Source: Holophaga foetida DSM 6591
Lineage (GTDB): Bacteria; Acidobacteriota; Holophagae; Holophagales; Holophagaceae
Assembly: GCF_000242615.2 (NCBI RefSeq)
Contig: NZ_KI912268.1
Coordinates: forward strand, 1,542,100-1,584,450
DNA length: 42,351 nucleotides
Direction: 5' to 3'
Under the pieces are notes generated by a model. It was not told where the DNA came from, searched no databases, and saw only the letters and a program-made list of their open reading frames with translations. This document shows, one piece after another, positions 18,462-27,900 of this stretch (the first letter of the stretch is position 1; each line of letters begins with the position of its first letter). A program made the translations under genes and the position numbers.

Positions 18462-19728
18462 GTCCTGTCCAGCCTTTCGGACGAATTCCCAGGCTCCAGT
18501 GGTGAAACAGCGTGTCCTGTCGGTGGGATACTCCCCCCAACCAGCGGTAGGCCGCCATCCAGTTCCGATGGAACCGTTTGAACTTCCGTTTCGCCCACCG
18601 AGCTAAGACCAAGTTAAGGTAATTCAGTATATCCAGGCATTCCGAGCGATAAAAACGCCCGTAGTAGCCCACCCATCCCCGTATCGCGGGGTTAATCCGG
18701 GCAGCTACTTCCTCCAGATGACTGGTGTTCATGGCCGTGGCCAACCGCCAGCTCCGGATCACTTCCCGGATACGCCGCTTCGCCTTCTCACTCATCGCGG
18801 GGAGGAAACCCACGAACAGGTTTCCCGCTGGCCCTTTGGCTGACCGCCTCCGAAACGTGTAGCCGAGGAAGTCGAAGGAACATGGCTCATGGTCTCCCCC
18901 CCGCCGATCGTCCTTGCAATACACGATCCGCGTCTTGTCTGGATGGAGCTCCAGCCCCTTGTCCTTCAGCCTCCTCCGCACCGCTTCCAGCACGAGCTCG
19001 GCTTGCGCCAAGCTCACACAGTGGATCACCGCGTCATCGGCATAGCGCTCGAATGGCACCTTGGGAAACTCCCGCACCATCCACGCGTCAAAGGCGTAGT
19101 GCATGAACAGGTTGGCCAGCACTGGGCTTGCCACCCCACCCTGCGGCGTCCCCGATGTCCGCTCCTTCAGCGTTCCATCCTCCCGTTGCAGCGGTGCTTT
19201 CAGCCAACGCTCCACGTAGAGGGGGATCCACTTCAGGCCCGGTTCCGGGTCCGTGTGGTGCCTTACCGCTTTGAGCATCAGGTCATGCCTCAGATTGTCA
19301 AAGAATCCCTTGATATCCAAGTCAATCACCCAGTCGAAGCGGAAACACCTCTCTCTCGCCTTGCCCACGGCATCCAGAGCCGACCGTCCCGGACGGTAGC
19401 CGTAGGAGTCCGGGTGGAATACCGGTTCCACTAACGGCTCCAGCACCTGCTTGGCCACCATCTGCGCCACCCGGTCCGCCACCGTCGGGATACCCAACGG
19501 CCGCATCCGGCCATCCCCTTTAGGGATCTCCACCAGGCGGACGGGCGGCGGAAAGTAGCTCCCCGACGACATCCGGTTCCAGATCTTGTAGAGGTTACCC
19601 TCCAGATCCTTCTCGAAAGCCGACAGGGTCTGACCATCCACCCCTCCCGCTCCCCGGTTGGCCTTCACCACGCGCCACGCCTGAGCGACTTGCTCTCTGG
19701 AAATCTCGTATGGCTTTGCTTCAGTCAC
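18451..19728 (-). CDS. ltrA: Group II intron reverse transcriptase/maturase
   Basis: The 425-residue protein from GTG at 19728 begins VTEAKPYEISREQVAQAWRV, matching family N-termini. The frame is open to an ATG at 19797. Reverse-transcriptase blocks follow: KANRGAGGVDGQT, PPPVRLVEIPKGDG, FHPDSYGYRPGRSA, WVIDLDIKGFFDNL, SGTPQGGVASPVLANLF, and the catalytic ERYADDAVIHC. The maturase (X) domain lies in the last 110 residues (NPAIRGWVGYYGRFY). No DNA-endonuclease domain follows. The protein splices its intron RNA and copies it into DNA. Its stop codon lies inside domain V of the ribozyme, so the coding and catalytic regions overlap. Confidence 0.93.
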   Translation of the reverse strand: MTEAKPYEISREQVAQAWRVVKANRGAGGVDGQTLSAFEKDLEGNLYKIWNRMSSGSYFPPPVRLVEIPKGDGRMRPLGIPTVADRVAQMVAKQVLEPLVEPVFHPDSYGYRPGRSALDAVGKARERCFRFDWVIDLDIKGFFDNLRHDLMLKAVRHHTDPEPGLKWIPLYVERWLKAPLQREDGTLKERTSGTPQGGVASPVLANLFMHYAFDAWMVREFPKVPFERYADDAVIHCVSLAQAELVLEAVRRRLKDKGLELHPDKTRIVYCKDDRRGGDHEPCSFDFLGYTFRRRSAKGPAGNLFVGFLPAMSEKAKRRIREVIRSWRLATAMNTSHLEEVAARINPAIRGWVGYYGRFYRSECLDILNYLNLVLARWAKRKFKRFHRNWMAAYRWLGGVSHRQDTLFHHWSLGIRPKGWTGRAG

Positions 19729-20370
19729 AGCCTCTTCCCCCGATGGGTTGAACTGCGCTTGAAGCTGGACAGGCCGATCCCTTCGCTCCGCCCGCATTGC
19801 CGGGCCTCAGCACTACTACGGATCGGTCCGCCCCGGCGTCCCGCATCGGTACTCGCACCCTTCGGGGGACTTCCCCTCGGGCTCCTCCCTTGACTCGGAC
19901 CTTTGGCCCTCGCCCTTCGGGCGGCCATGGCCTTGTCGGCCATGCCGTCCTATTCGCCTCACGGCGAATGGTGCCATCGGGACGCTCGGTTCCCACGTTC
20001 CGCACAAAAGCCTGACCAGGGCTCGCGCCGCCTTTACGCCGGTCACCGCCCGGACCGTAAACAGGTCCCTTCCGGGCTTCATCCCAGGACTTCATCCGGA
20101 GCCTGGTTTCGATGACTTGCATTCCTTCTCGACGCCTCATCAGCGGTTCACTCACGTTCGCCTTCCCTGGTCCCACCTGACGGCTTCAAACCCGCCTTTT
20201 CCGGTTCCGCTCACCACCCAGGCTGTCACCCCTGCGCAGCGACCGGCGGTTTGGAGTCTGACCCTGCAGCCCGACCCCGGGGGGCCCACCCCCATCTTCT
20301 GTGCAGCTCAGCACCCTCCTCAGTCAGTTCTCATATCCCTCCTGAAGAGTTCGCGCCTTTCGTGGCGCAC
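19729..20370 (-). ncRNA. Group II intron 5' region (domains I to IV)
   Basis: This 642-base stretch has no recognised protein. It lies between the GTGCG 5' end and the maturase start, where domains I-III and the start of IV are expected. Many short GC-rich complementary segments are visible, starting with GCGCC/GGCGC in the first 20 bases. Exon-binding sites were not assigned. Confidence 0.7.
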
Positions 20371-20452
20371 GGATGGGCAGGATAAACTAATTAAACATTT
20401 ACACACATGTTGACAAAGGTTGCTAAGTTCAAGATTTGCAGCTATATCCCAG
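20371..20452. repeat. Dispersed palindromic repeat, copy 1, right portion
   Basis: GGATGGGCAGGATAAAC at 20371-20387 completes the palindrome's right arm beyond the intron. After a variable stretch, 20407-20452 (begins ATGTTGACAAAGG, ends ATCCCAG) aligns without gaps to 23474-23519 of copy 2 with 34 of 46 bases identical, mostly transitions elsewhere. The repeated unit is therefore larger than the hairpin. Confidence 0.75.
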
Positions 20453-20487
20453 TGTGCGATTACGCTACGTTTGACGGCAAATCGGTA

Positions 20488-22587
20488 TCAGCTGATCTCC
20501 GCCAGCCTCAGGCGGGCCTGTTCCTGACGAAGCCAGGCCATCTGGGCCTCGCTGAGACCATGGGCCAGGGTGCGGTCCGCCGCCTCTCGGCATTTGGCGA
20601 GGAGGGCGCGATCCCGCACCAGATCCGCCACCTGGAACTGAGGCAGACCGGACTGCCGGGTGCCGAAGAACTCGCCGGGTCCCCGCAGCTCCAGATCCCG
20701 CTGGGCGATGCGGAAACCGTCCTGGGTCTCCACCAGGGCCTTGAGGCGCTCGGTCTCGCTCCCGCTGATCATGAGGAAATGGCTCCTGGCGGTACCGCGC
20801 CCCACCCGCCCCCGGAGCTGATGGAGCTGGGAAAGCCCGAAACGCTCGGCGTGGTCCACCACCATCACGGAGGCATTGGGGACATCCACCCCCACCTCGA
20901 TCACCGTGGTGGCCAGGAGGAGCCGGGCCTCGCCCTTCACGAAGGCCTGCATGCGCAGGGTCAGCTCGTCGGTCTTGAGCCGACCGTGGACCACCGCGAT
21001 GGATACGCCGGGGAAGCGGCCCCGGAGCAGTCCCTCCATGGCCTGGATATCCCGGAGGGGCACCTTGGTCTCGTCCTGGGGGTCGATGGCCGGACTCACC
21101 ACGAAGGCCTGGTGCCCGGCGTCCAGCTGGCGCTCCACCAGGTCCCAGGCCCGCTCGGCATCGTCGGGATCGAAGAGCCGCGTGGTGATGGGCTGACGTC
21201 CGGGAGGGAGTTCGTCCAGCACCGACTGGTCGAGATCCCCGAAGACCGCCAGGGCTAGGCTGCGGGGGATGGGGGTGGCGCTCATCACCAGCCAGTGAGG
21301 ATCGCCCCCCTTCCCCTTGAGGGCCTCCCGCTGCTTCACCCCGAAGCGATGCTGCTCGTCCACCACCACCAGCTGCAACCGGTCGAAGCTCACGGATTCC
21401 TGGAAGAGGGCATGGGTCCCCACGACATAGTGGGCCTCCCCCGAGGCGATGCGGGCTTGTGCCTGGCGCTTTTCCGCCGCCTTCATGGCCCCCAGAAGCA
21501 CCTGGAGCCGGGGGGACTCCTCCCCCAGCAGGCGCTGGAAGGTGAGGGCATGCTGGCGGGCCAGGACCTCCGTGGGGGCCAGCAGGGCCGCCTGGCCGCC
21601 GGTTTCCGCCACCATGGCCATGGAGAGGAAGGCCACCAGGGTCTTGCCGGAGCCCACATCCCCCTGGAGGAGCCGGTTCATGACGCCCCCCGAGGTGAGG
21701 TCCCCCACGATCTCCTTGAAGGCGGTGCGCTGCGCCCCCGTCAGATGGAAGGGAAGATAGGCCCTCAACTTCTCCCTCAGCGCCTCGCTGGTGGGCACCA
21801 CCAGGCCCCGGCGCTTGAGGCGCCCGGCCCGGCGGAGGGCCACCCCCAGGGCGAAGGCGAAGAGTTCCTCTGAGGCGAGGCGTCGGTGGCCGGGGGTCGT
21901 GCCCGCCTCCAGATCCCCGGGGTCACTGTCATCCAGGGGCTGATGGAGCCGGATCAGGGCGTCCATGGTGCTGGGCAGGCCCTTGGCCAGGTCGCTCGGA
22001 AGCCAGTCCTGGGGCGGATGGAGGCGGCGCAGGACATCCTGGACCATCCGGCCCCGGGTCCGCCCGAGAATGGGCCCCAGCTTGCGGTAGAGGGGCAGGA
22101 AGCGGCGGACCCAGAGATCCTCCTCACCCTCCTCCCCCCGCCCCAGGACCTCGACGGAAGGCCCCCGCATCTCCAGACCGTGGCGCCCCAGGGCCAGGTT
22201 CCCGAAGAGCAGCACCCGGTCCCCTGCCCGCAGGACCCGGGTCAGGTAAGCCTGGTTGAACCAGACGAGGCGCAGGCTCCCGGTGCCGTCCTCGACCACG
22301 GCCTCCACCAGCGCCATGCGCTGCATCCTGGTGGTGGTCTGCCGGATGGCCTTGAGGGTCCCGATCACCGTGGTCAGGTCCCGGTCCGTGGCGTGGTTGT
22401 GCCAGCGGTCCAGCTCCCCGATGGGCCGCACCGAACCCCGGTCCACATAGCGGTAAGGCAGCGACCAGAGCAGATCCCGCAGGGTCTCGATCCCAGCCTC
22501 CTGGAAGGCCGTGGCATAGACCGGTCCCACCCCCCGGAGGGCAGTGACCTTGGCGGAGAGGGGGAGGATGGGAAGGGTGTCGGCCAT
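20488..22587 (-). CDS. recG: ATP-dependent DNA helicase RecG
   Basis: The 699-residue protein has an N-terminal wedge/OB region (LRGVGPVYATAFQEAGI, with LLWSLPYRYVDRG). The helicase motifs follow: Walker A LLQGDVGSGKTLVA, DEQHRFGVKQR (motif II with the RecG-specific HRFGV), MSATPIPRSLALAVFGDLD and the C-terminal GRVGRG block. RecG reverses stalled replication forks and processes branched intermediates. The ATG at 22587 is directly adjacent to the stop of the PIN-domain gene, so it may be cotranscribed with vapBC. The repeat and intron lie downstream of its 3' end. Confidence 0.95.
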   Translation of the reverse strand: MADTLPILPLSAKVTALRGVGPVYATAFQEAGIETLRDLLWSLPYRYVDRGSVRPIGELDRWHNHATDRDLTTVIGTLKAIRQTTTRMQRMALVEAVVEDGTGSLRLVWFNQAYLTRVLRAGDRVLLFGNLALGRHGLEMRGPSVEVLGRGEEGEEDLWVRRFLPLYRKLGPILGRTRGRMVQDVLRRLHPPQDWLPSDLAKGLPSTMDALIRLHQPLDDSDPGDLEAGTTPGHRRLASEELFAFALGVALRRAGRLKRRGLVVPTSEALREKLRAYLPFHLTGAQRTAFKEIVGDLTSGGVMNRLLQGDVGSGKTLVAFLSMAMVAETGGQAALLAPTEVLARQHALTFQRLLGEESPRLQVLLGAMKAAEKRQAQARIASGEAHYVVGTHALFQESVSFDRLQLVVVDEQHRFGVKQREALKGKGGDPHWLVMSATPIPRSLALAVFGDLDQSVLDELPPGRQPITTRLFDPDDAERAWDLVERQLDAGHQAFVVSPAIDPQDETKVPLRDIQAMEGLLRGRFPGVSIAVVHGRLKTDELTLRMQAFVKGEARLLLATTVIEVGVDVPNASVMVVDHAERFGLSQLHQLRGRVGRGTARSHFLMISGSETERLKALVETQDGFRIAQRDLELRGPGEFFGTRQSGLPQFQVADLVRDRALLAKCREAADRTLAHGLSEAQMAWLRQEQARLRLAEIS

Positions 22588-22968
22588 CTATACTTTCTGA
22601 GCCCCAGACGCCTTTGCGAGCCGTTTGTCGAAGGTGAGAAGAGGCGAGTGTCCTGCTGCGCGAGTCGCCTCCAGGATCAGGTAGTCCGAGAAATCAGCCG
22701 TCCCCTTCCCCCAGAGATCCAGGGCCGCCCGCACAAGCTCCGGGGCCTCCAGCACCAGGTCCCGGTTGCTGGTGAGGATGTCCAGCACCCTTGTGATTTC
22801 CGGCTTGGAGCGCCCGTACCCGGCCTCCAGCACCCAGACCATCTCCAGGATCACCAGGAGGGATACCCACAGGGGACCTTCCGCCACGGCGGATTCGGCG
22901 AGGGCAAGCTGGGCCGGATCATCCTGTTCGATCAGACGGATCAGGACATTCGTATCGGCAGCCCTCAT
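22588..22968 (-). CDS. PIN-domain toxin (VapC-like)
   Basis: The 126-residue protein has the acidic PIN-domain pattern: MRAADTNVLIRL (Asp5), VILEMVWVL (Glu42), ADFSDYLILE (Asp92, Asp95) and LLTFDKRLAK (Asp114). VapC toxins are Mg-dependent ribonucleases that cleave tRNA or rRNA and are held inactive by a cognate antitoxin. The ATG overlaps the antitoxin gene's stop (ATGA), the usual coupling of such pairs. The RNA target is unknown. Confidence 0.88.
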   Translation of the reverse strand: MRAADTNVLIRLIEQDDPAQLALAESAVAEGPLWVSLLVILEMVWVLEAGYGRSKPEITRVLDILTSNRDLVLEAPELVRAALDLWGKGTADFSDYLILEATRAAGHSPLLTFDKRLAKASGAQKV

Positions 22969-23252
22969 TTCCGCCCCCGGAATCTCGCCCGGAGCGCCTC
23001 ATCCATGTCCTCAACCGAAAGCCTGGCACCAGAGGGCTTGAGGGCGTCCTGAAGATCCCTGAGCGTAGTCTCCCGGACCGGCTCCACCACAAGATGCCCG
23101 GCCACCACAGTCCAGACTAGTTCCGTCCCCGGCTCGATGTGCAGGGCCTTCCGCACCTCAGCAGGGATGCTGGTCTGCCCCTGGGAAGTCAGGCGAGTGC
23201 GCGGAGCGTTGGGTCTTTTCGGTGGATCCGGCATAAAAGGATGGGTGGCCAT
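22965..23252 (-). CDS. AbrB/MazE-type antitoxin (VapB-like)
   Basis: The 95-residue protein contains TRLTSQGQTSIPAEVRKALH and IEPGTELVWTV, the swapped-hairpin AbrB/SpoVT DNA-binding pattern. A C-terminal acidic and basic helix (LSVEDMDEALRARFRGRK) would wrap the PIN toxin. GGAGGG lies about five bases before the ATG. Twin palindromes directly upstream fit autoregulation by the antitoxin or the complex. Confidence 0.88.
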   Translation of the reverse strand: MATHPFMPDPPKRPNAPRTRLTSQGQTSIPAEVRKALHIEPGTELVWTVVAGHLVVEPVRETTLRDLQDALKPSGARLSVEDMDEALRARFRGRK

Positions 23253-23268
23253 GGAGCCCTCCGTGTCA

Positions 23269-23300
23269 TATTACCAAGGTAATACATTACCAAAGTAATA
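23269..23300 (-). promoter_or_regulatory. Tandem operator of the vapBC-type module
   Basis: Two palindromes, TATTACCAAGGTAATA (23269-23284) and ATTACCAAAGTAAT (23286-23299), are spaced about 16 bases centre to centre. They overlap the probable promoter; TAATAT, read on the minus strand, is a candidate -10. Such paired sites are typical for AbrB-type antitoxin binding. Confidence 0.65.
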
Positions 23301-23359
23301 CAAGCTCAGCCATCAACCAAGTCTCAGAACATTCAACCACAAGCATTTTCCGAATACAG

Positions 23360-23519
23360 CATTGCAGACTTATTTTGAGGGCAGTTCATCAGGCTTCTGC
23401 TTTTATCCTGGCCATCCTGCATATCCTGTTGGAAAACTTTGAACAGGATATGCAGGATGGCCGGATGAATCAAATGTCGATGAAGGCTGCTGAGTTCGTG
23501 ATTTGCCGTCGCATCCCAG
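23360..23519. repeat. Dispersed palindromic repeat, copy 2
   Basis: The left arm (23401-23430, begins TTTTATCCTGGCCATCCTG) pairs with AACAGGATATGCAGGATGGC and following bases at 23442-23469 across an 11-base loop. One base is missing in the right arm. The inner stem differs from copy 1 but is compensated (GCATAT with ATATGC). Flanks on both sides resemble copy 1. It lies between dnaB and the antitoxin gene. Confidence 0.8.
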
Positions 23520-23532
23520 CCGGTCTTTGATT

Positions 23533-23572
23533 CCCTCTGTGCCCTCTCTTTTGAACCTCTGTGCCCTCTGTG
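23533..23572. repeat. Short CTCTGTGCCCTCT direct repeats
   Basis: CCTCTGTGCCCTCT occurs twice (about 23534-23547 and 23556-23569) in a pyrimidine-rich stretch 3' of dnaB. No function is evident. Confidence 0.5.
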
Positions 23573-23608
23573 TTTACTCTTTCAATCTTTCAGGCGGAGC
23601 GATACGGA

Positions 23609-24976
23609 TCAGAAGTCCCCGTGGGTCTCCCGCTCCATCTCGCGGTAGCGGGCGAACTCACCTTCGAAGTAGAGGGGGATCTTGCCCAGTTCGCCGTTGC
23701 GGTGCTTGGCCAGAATGAGCTCGGCGGAACGGTCGTCCTCCTCCCCCTCCTCCTTGGGCCTCATCCTGCGGTGGATGAACATCACCATGTCAGCATCCTG
23801 CTCGATGGCGCCGGAGTCTCGCAGATCCGAGAGCTGGGGAAGACCACCCTGGCGGTGTTCGACCTCACGGTTGAGCTGGGAGAGGATCACCACGGGAATC
23901 CCGCGATCCTTGGCCAGGAGCTTGAGGCCTCGGCTGAGCTCGCCCACGCGGGTGGCTTCGTTCTGCTTGGAGGCCCGGCTGTCCGCTGGCGAGCTGAGGA
24001 GCTGGAGGTAGTCGATGATGAGCAGATCCAGGCGCTGGTTGGCCTGGGCCAGGTGACGGTCCACCATGGCGGTGATCTCCCGCACCGTGATGGCCGCCTG
24101 ATCGTTGATGAAGAGGGGCAGTTCCAGCAGCTCATCCCGGGCCCGCAGCAGCCGGGCCTGGATCTCGTCCGTGAAGTTGCCCGCGAGGACGGATCGGAGG
24201 TTGATGGAGGAATGGGCGGAGAGGAGGCGGTTGAAGACCTCCTCCTTGGACATTTCCAGGGAGAAGAAGGCGGCATGGCCCCCGTGGTAGAGGGAGGACC
24301 GAAGCAGCCAGTTGAGGGCCAGGGCGGTCTTGCCGATGCCTGGACGGGCAGCCAGCACGATGAGGTTGCCGGGCTGGAAGCCCTGGGTGATGGCGTCCAG
24401 GCGGGAGAAGCCCACCCTCAGGCCGGTGGAGCCCCGCCCTTCCAGGCGATCCATGAGGTTTTCGAAGGCCTCCTTGGCCACGTCGGCGACGTGCTCCAGC
24501 CCCTTGCGTTCCCGGGCCTGGGAGAGGCGGAAGAGGTCCGAGGCCACCTGCTCCACCAGGGTTTCGGGGGCGGCCTCCTCCTCGGCGGCCTGCCGCACGA
24601 GCTGGGCCCCGAGACGGATGAGCTGGCGGTGCTTGCGCTTGCGGGAGAGGAGATCCGCCAGCACCTGGGGACGCCCCACCTCCTCGGAGCTCAGCAGCTC
24701 CACCAGGCCGGTATAGCCCCCGATGCGGTTCAGGTCCCCGTTCTGGTCCAGGAAGTCCTTGAGGGTGAGGGCATTGACCTCGATCTGCTCTTCGATGAGC
24801 CCCCGCAGCGCCTTGAAGACCGCCCGGTGGCCCGGATGGACGAAGTCATCCTCCGTGAGATGGAAGACGATCTCCGAGGCGGCAGTTTCGGCACCCGGGG
24901 CGCAGCAGGTCGCCAGCAGCGCCCGCTCGGCGTCCACGTCCTCCGGGAGACGTTCCGGCAGCCAGTCAGTCCCCAT
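23609..24976 (-). CDS. dnaB: Replicative DNA helicase DnaB
   Basis: The 455-residue protein has the N-terminal DnaB domain (LPEDVDAERALLATCC, typically followed by DFVHPGHRAVFKAL). The RecA-like core carries Walker A ARPGIGKTALALNW, SLEMSKEEVFNRLL, Walker B LLIIDYLQLL and the arginine-rich C-terminus. It forms the hexameric helicase at the replication fork. There is no intein. Its ATG overlaps the stop of the upstream lipoprotein gene by one base (TGATG), so the two are probably cotranscribed. Palindromic repeat copy 2 lies beyond its 3' end. Confidence 0.95.
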   Translation of the reverse strand: MGTDWLPERLPEDVDAERALLATCCAPGAETAASEIVFHLTEDDFVHPGHRAVFKALRGLIEEQIEVNALTLKDFLDQNGDLNRIGGYTGLVELLSSEEVGRPQVLADLLSRKRKHRQLIRLGAQLVRQAAEEEAAPETLVEQVASDLFRLSQARERKGLEHVADVAKEAFENLMDRLEGRGSTGLRVGFSRLDAITQGFQPGNLIVLAARPGIGKTALALNWLLRSSLYHGGHAAFFSLEMSKEEVFNRLLSAHSSINLRSVLAGNFTDEIQARLLRARDELLELPLFINDQAAITVREITAMVDRHLAQANQRLDLLIIDYLQLLSSPADSRASKQNEATRVGELSRGLKLLAKDRGIPVVILSQLNREVEHRQGGLPQLSDLRDSGAIEQDADMVMFIHRRMRPKEEGEEDDRSAELILAKHRNGELGKIPLYFEGEFARYREMERETHGDF

Positions 24977-27900
24977 CAGTTGTTCCCGGGAGCCACATAG
25001 CCGAGACCATCGGTATCGCAGAAGATCGGGTTGGTGACGGCGACGGGATAGATCCCCTTCATGATCTTGTTCCAGGCTGGGTAGGTAGAGGGCGCGTAGG
25101 CGCCGGTGGTGGCCAGGGGAACCCCCCCTTCCAACACAATCCAGCTGTCACCACTAAGCGTCACGTTGAAGGCATGGGTCCACTTGCGGGTGTCCGAAGT
25201 ATCCTGAGCCCATCCGTATGAGGCAGGAGCTGGCCCGAAGGTGTGGGTGGTCACCACCGTGCCGTTCACCACGATGCGGATCTCATCCACCGGCACCCAG
25301 TCCCCGGCCATGACGGTCACCGTCAGCTGAACCGTGCTTCCGGAGCCGCTGACCAGCCCCCCCAAGCCCACGCTCCCCACGCTTACGTCCACGAAGGGCC
25401 CCGTGGAGGCCACGGCGGCCCCGGCCTGGAGGGCGTCCTGGATGGGCACAAGGTTGTCCTGCGTGAAGCCGGAGGTGTTGGACGTGGAATAGGCAGCGGT
25501 CTTGAGGTAAGTCCTGCCCAGGCCCACGGGGGTGTCCTTGGTGTACGCGGAGGAAGACAGCCCCAGGGCCTTGGTGAAGCTGGCAGGAGTCTGCCCGTTG
25601 AGGAGGGAGAACCAGTCGGCCCGAACAGCCTTGAATTCCGTGAACCAGGCCGTGACGCTCCCCAGATCGCTCATCGCCTGGGCCGAGATCAGCTCGATGG
25701 CATCGAAGTCACCATTCCTGGTGCCGAAGGAGTAGGTGCCAACCCCCGAGAGCCAAGCATCGGTGATCTTGACCGCACTGCTGGGGTTCTGGGCTGCAAA
25801 CAGTCCCTTCGGTCCCCTGGGGCGGTTGATCACCTGGTAGCTTCCCTCCGCCTGCTTGATGAAGTCCGCAAGCGTCCAGTTGTTCGGCAAGCGGGCTCCC
25901 CGGTTGCGGGCCGTGGTGGGATCCGGCGTAAAGAGGGCCGTCGCCACCCCGTAGTTGCCCACGGCCATTCCGCTCAGGTCCGAGCTGCGGGCCGGCACCA
26001 CGAAGGGATCATCCCCCACCGCCGTGCGCTGCTCATCACTGACATCGTCATCCGTGAACTCCATGCGGAATTCGTCCCGCAGGTCCGTGGAGTCCGTGAG
26101 CAGATCCTCTTCCGTGTTTGCCACCACCTGAATCCCCTCAGCCAGAGCGCCCGAAAGCTTCTCGGCAGGGAGCAGGCCACCGGTGGAGGCCATGGAGGGG
26201 CCCGGCATGTCGAAGGTGGTCCAGCCCGTGGGCAGGGTCGCCGGGAAGATGATGAAGGTGTAGGAATTGGTGCTGGTGGTGGAAACCGTGATATCCCGCG
26301 ACTGGAGCAGGCTCAGGGGGCCCCGGGTGGCGAATAGGGTGTAGTCGCCCTTGATGAGGGAGGCGACGAAGGGCGCGTCGGATTTGAAGCCAGTGCCAAA
26401 GGCCTGGTTCCCCTCGCCGAAGGCGTAGCAGCCGTAGTTCGCTCCGGAGATGCCCTTGGCCTTGGTGGAGGTGTCGTAGATGCTCCCCAGGGAACGGGTG
26501 CGCCTCATGTCCGGATCGGGCACCGAATTGCCCTGGATCGTCCAGCGCAGGGGCTGGAGGTGGCCCTCGGGGGCGTTCCGCTCAATGGCGTACAGGGACA
26601 CGCTCGGGAAGGCGGTGTCCGTCACGGATTGCGAACCCGAACTCACGATCCAATCGTATTCGGAGCACAGGACGGCATTGCTGATGATGAAGTCGCTGGT
26701 GCTGGACTCCTCCCGATCCCCATCGTTGGGGTCGTCCTGGACCAGGAGAGGGACCTTCACCTCGGGGTAATCCTCGTCGTTGGAGTTGGAGAAGGACGTG
26801 AAGGTGCTGGCGAAGGAAGTCATCGAGTAATCGGCTGGACTCCACTGGTTCGGCTGCTGGCTCTGGAGCTTGATCCGGTAGGTGCCCACGGGCAGGAAGA
26901 ACCACAGACGGGGATTGGTGGCCAGGGTCGTGGACAGGCACTCCTGGGGCTCCAGCCACTCGGTCCGGACCAGGTTGCCGCTCAGATCCTCGATGCGGAT
27001 CTCGGTGGGGGCTCCCCCGTAGCGCACGGCGCTTCCGGAGGTCTGGAAGGCGACCCATCCGGCACCGGTGCCGCGCAACGTGGCGCGATCCTTGGTCATC
27101 CGGTTGAAGATCCCCGTGGCCTGGTTGGGGTAGTTGTAGGCGTAGTACTTCGTCGCCGCAGCCCCCACCAGCGAACTCCCGCCTTCGGCGTAGAGCCTGC
27201 GGCGGTAGGTCAGGGAGGCCCCGTTGGCGAGGCCGCTATCCGTGGAAAGGGCGGGCTTGCCCACCACCAGTGCCGAAGGGAACTTCGGGCGGGTGTCCGA
27301 AAGGGAGTTCTGGGCCTCCGGGCAGGACACCAGGAGGTAGTCCTCATCGTCATCCACCGGCAGGAAGCCCAGGCTGGTGTGGGCGTCGTAGGTCGGTGCG
27401 GCGGGCTCCACGCCCATGAGGCCCACCATGGGGGCCCGGACGCTGTTGAGGATGCTGAAATCGGTGGTCCCGGGGATCTCGACGCCCCAGGTGCTCAGGG
27501 CAGTGCCATCAGCGTTCTTCGCGGTGGCCGGGATGTTGAAGCGGTACCCCCCGCCCTTCTGCAGGAGATAGTCCCCGATGTTCTTGATGGCCACAACGGA
27601 GCCCGTGTTGTTGGTCACGGTGGTCTCCAGCAGGAAGAAACGGTCCGTCTCCCCCAGGGAGATCGTGTGGGTCACCGCCACGCCATCCATGCGGACCCCG
27701 GTGCTCACATTGCAGATTCCGCCGGTCATCACCAGGCTGGAACTGCTGCCCGAATTGGAAACGGTGAAGGTATCAAAGACCATCTGGAGGTTCGGGTCCT
27801 GGTTCACCACCGGCGTCAGCCTTTCCACCAGGTCCGAAGGCATGGAGGTGCGCTTGTAGCTGGTGTTCAAGGCGACATAGCCCGCGTCCACGATGCTGCC

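Larger units (their letters stand above)
18388..20370 (-). mobile_element. Group II intron, complete
   Basis: The 1983-base element on the minus strand starts with GTGCGCCACG (5' end at 20370, the GTGYG consensus). It ends with CTACTCGAC (3' end at 18388, an AY terminus) and contains a domain V and an intron-encoded reverse transcriptase. Both boundaries are confirmed by the host site. Joining 18387 to 20371 gives AACAGGATAGACAGGATGGG followed by CAGGATAAA, which exactly completes the right arm of the palindromic repeat. The encoded protein shows no C-terminal HNH endonuclease. Both ribozyme ends and the open reading frame are intact, so it may be active. Confidence 0.93.

Noticed and set aside
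19721..20176. 151-codon minus-strand frame in the intron 5' region
   Set aside because: Basic, low-complexity protein over ribozyme domains; such frames are common artefacts of group II intron structure.
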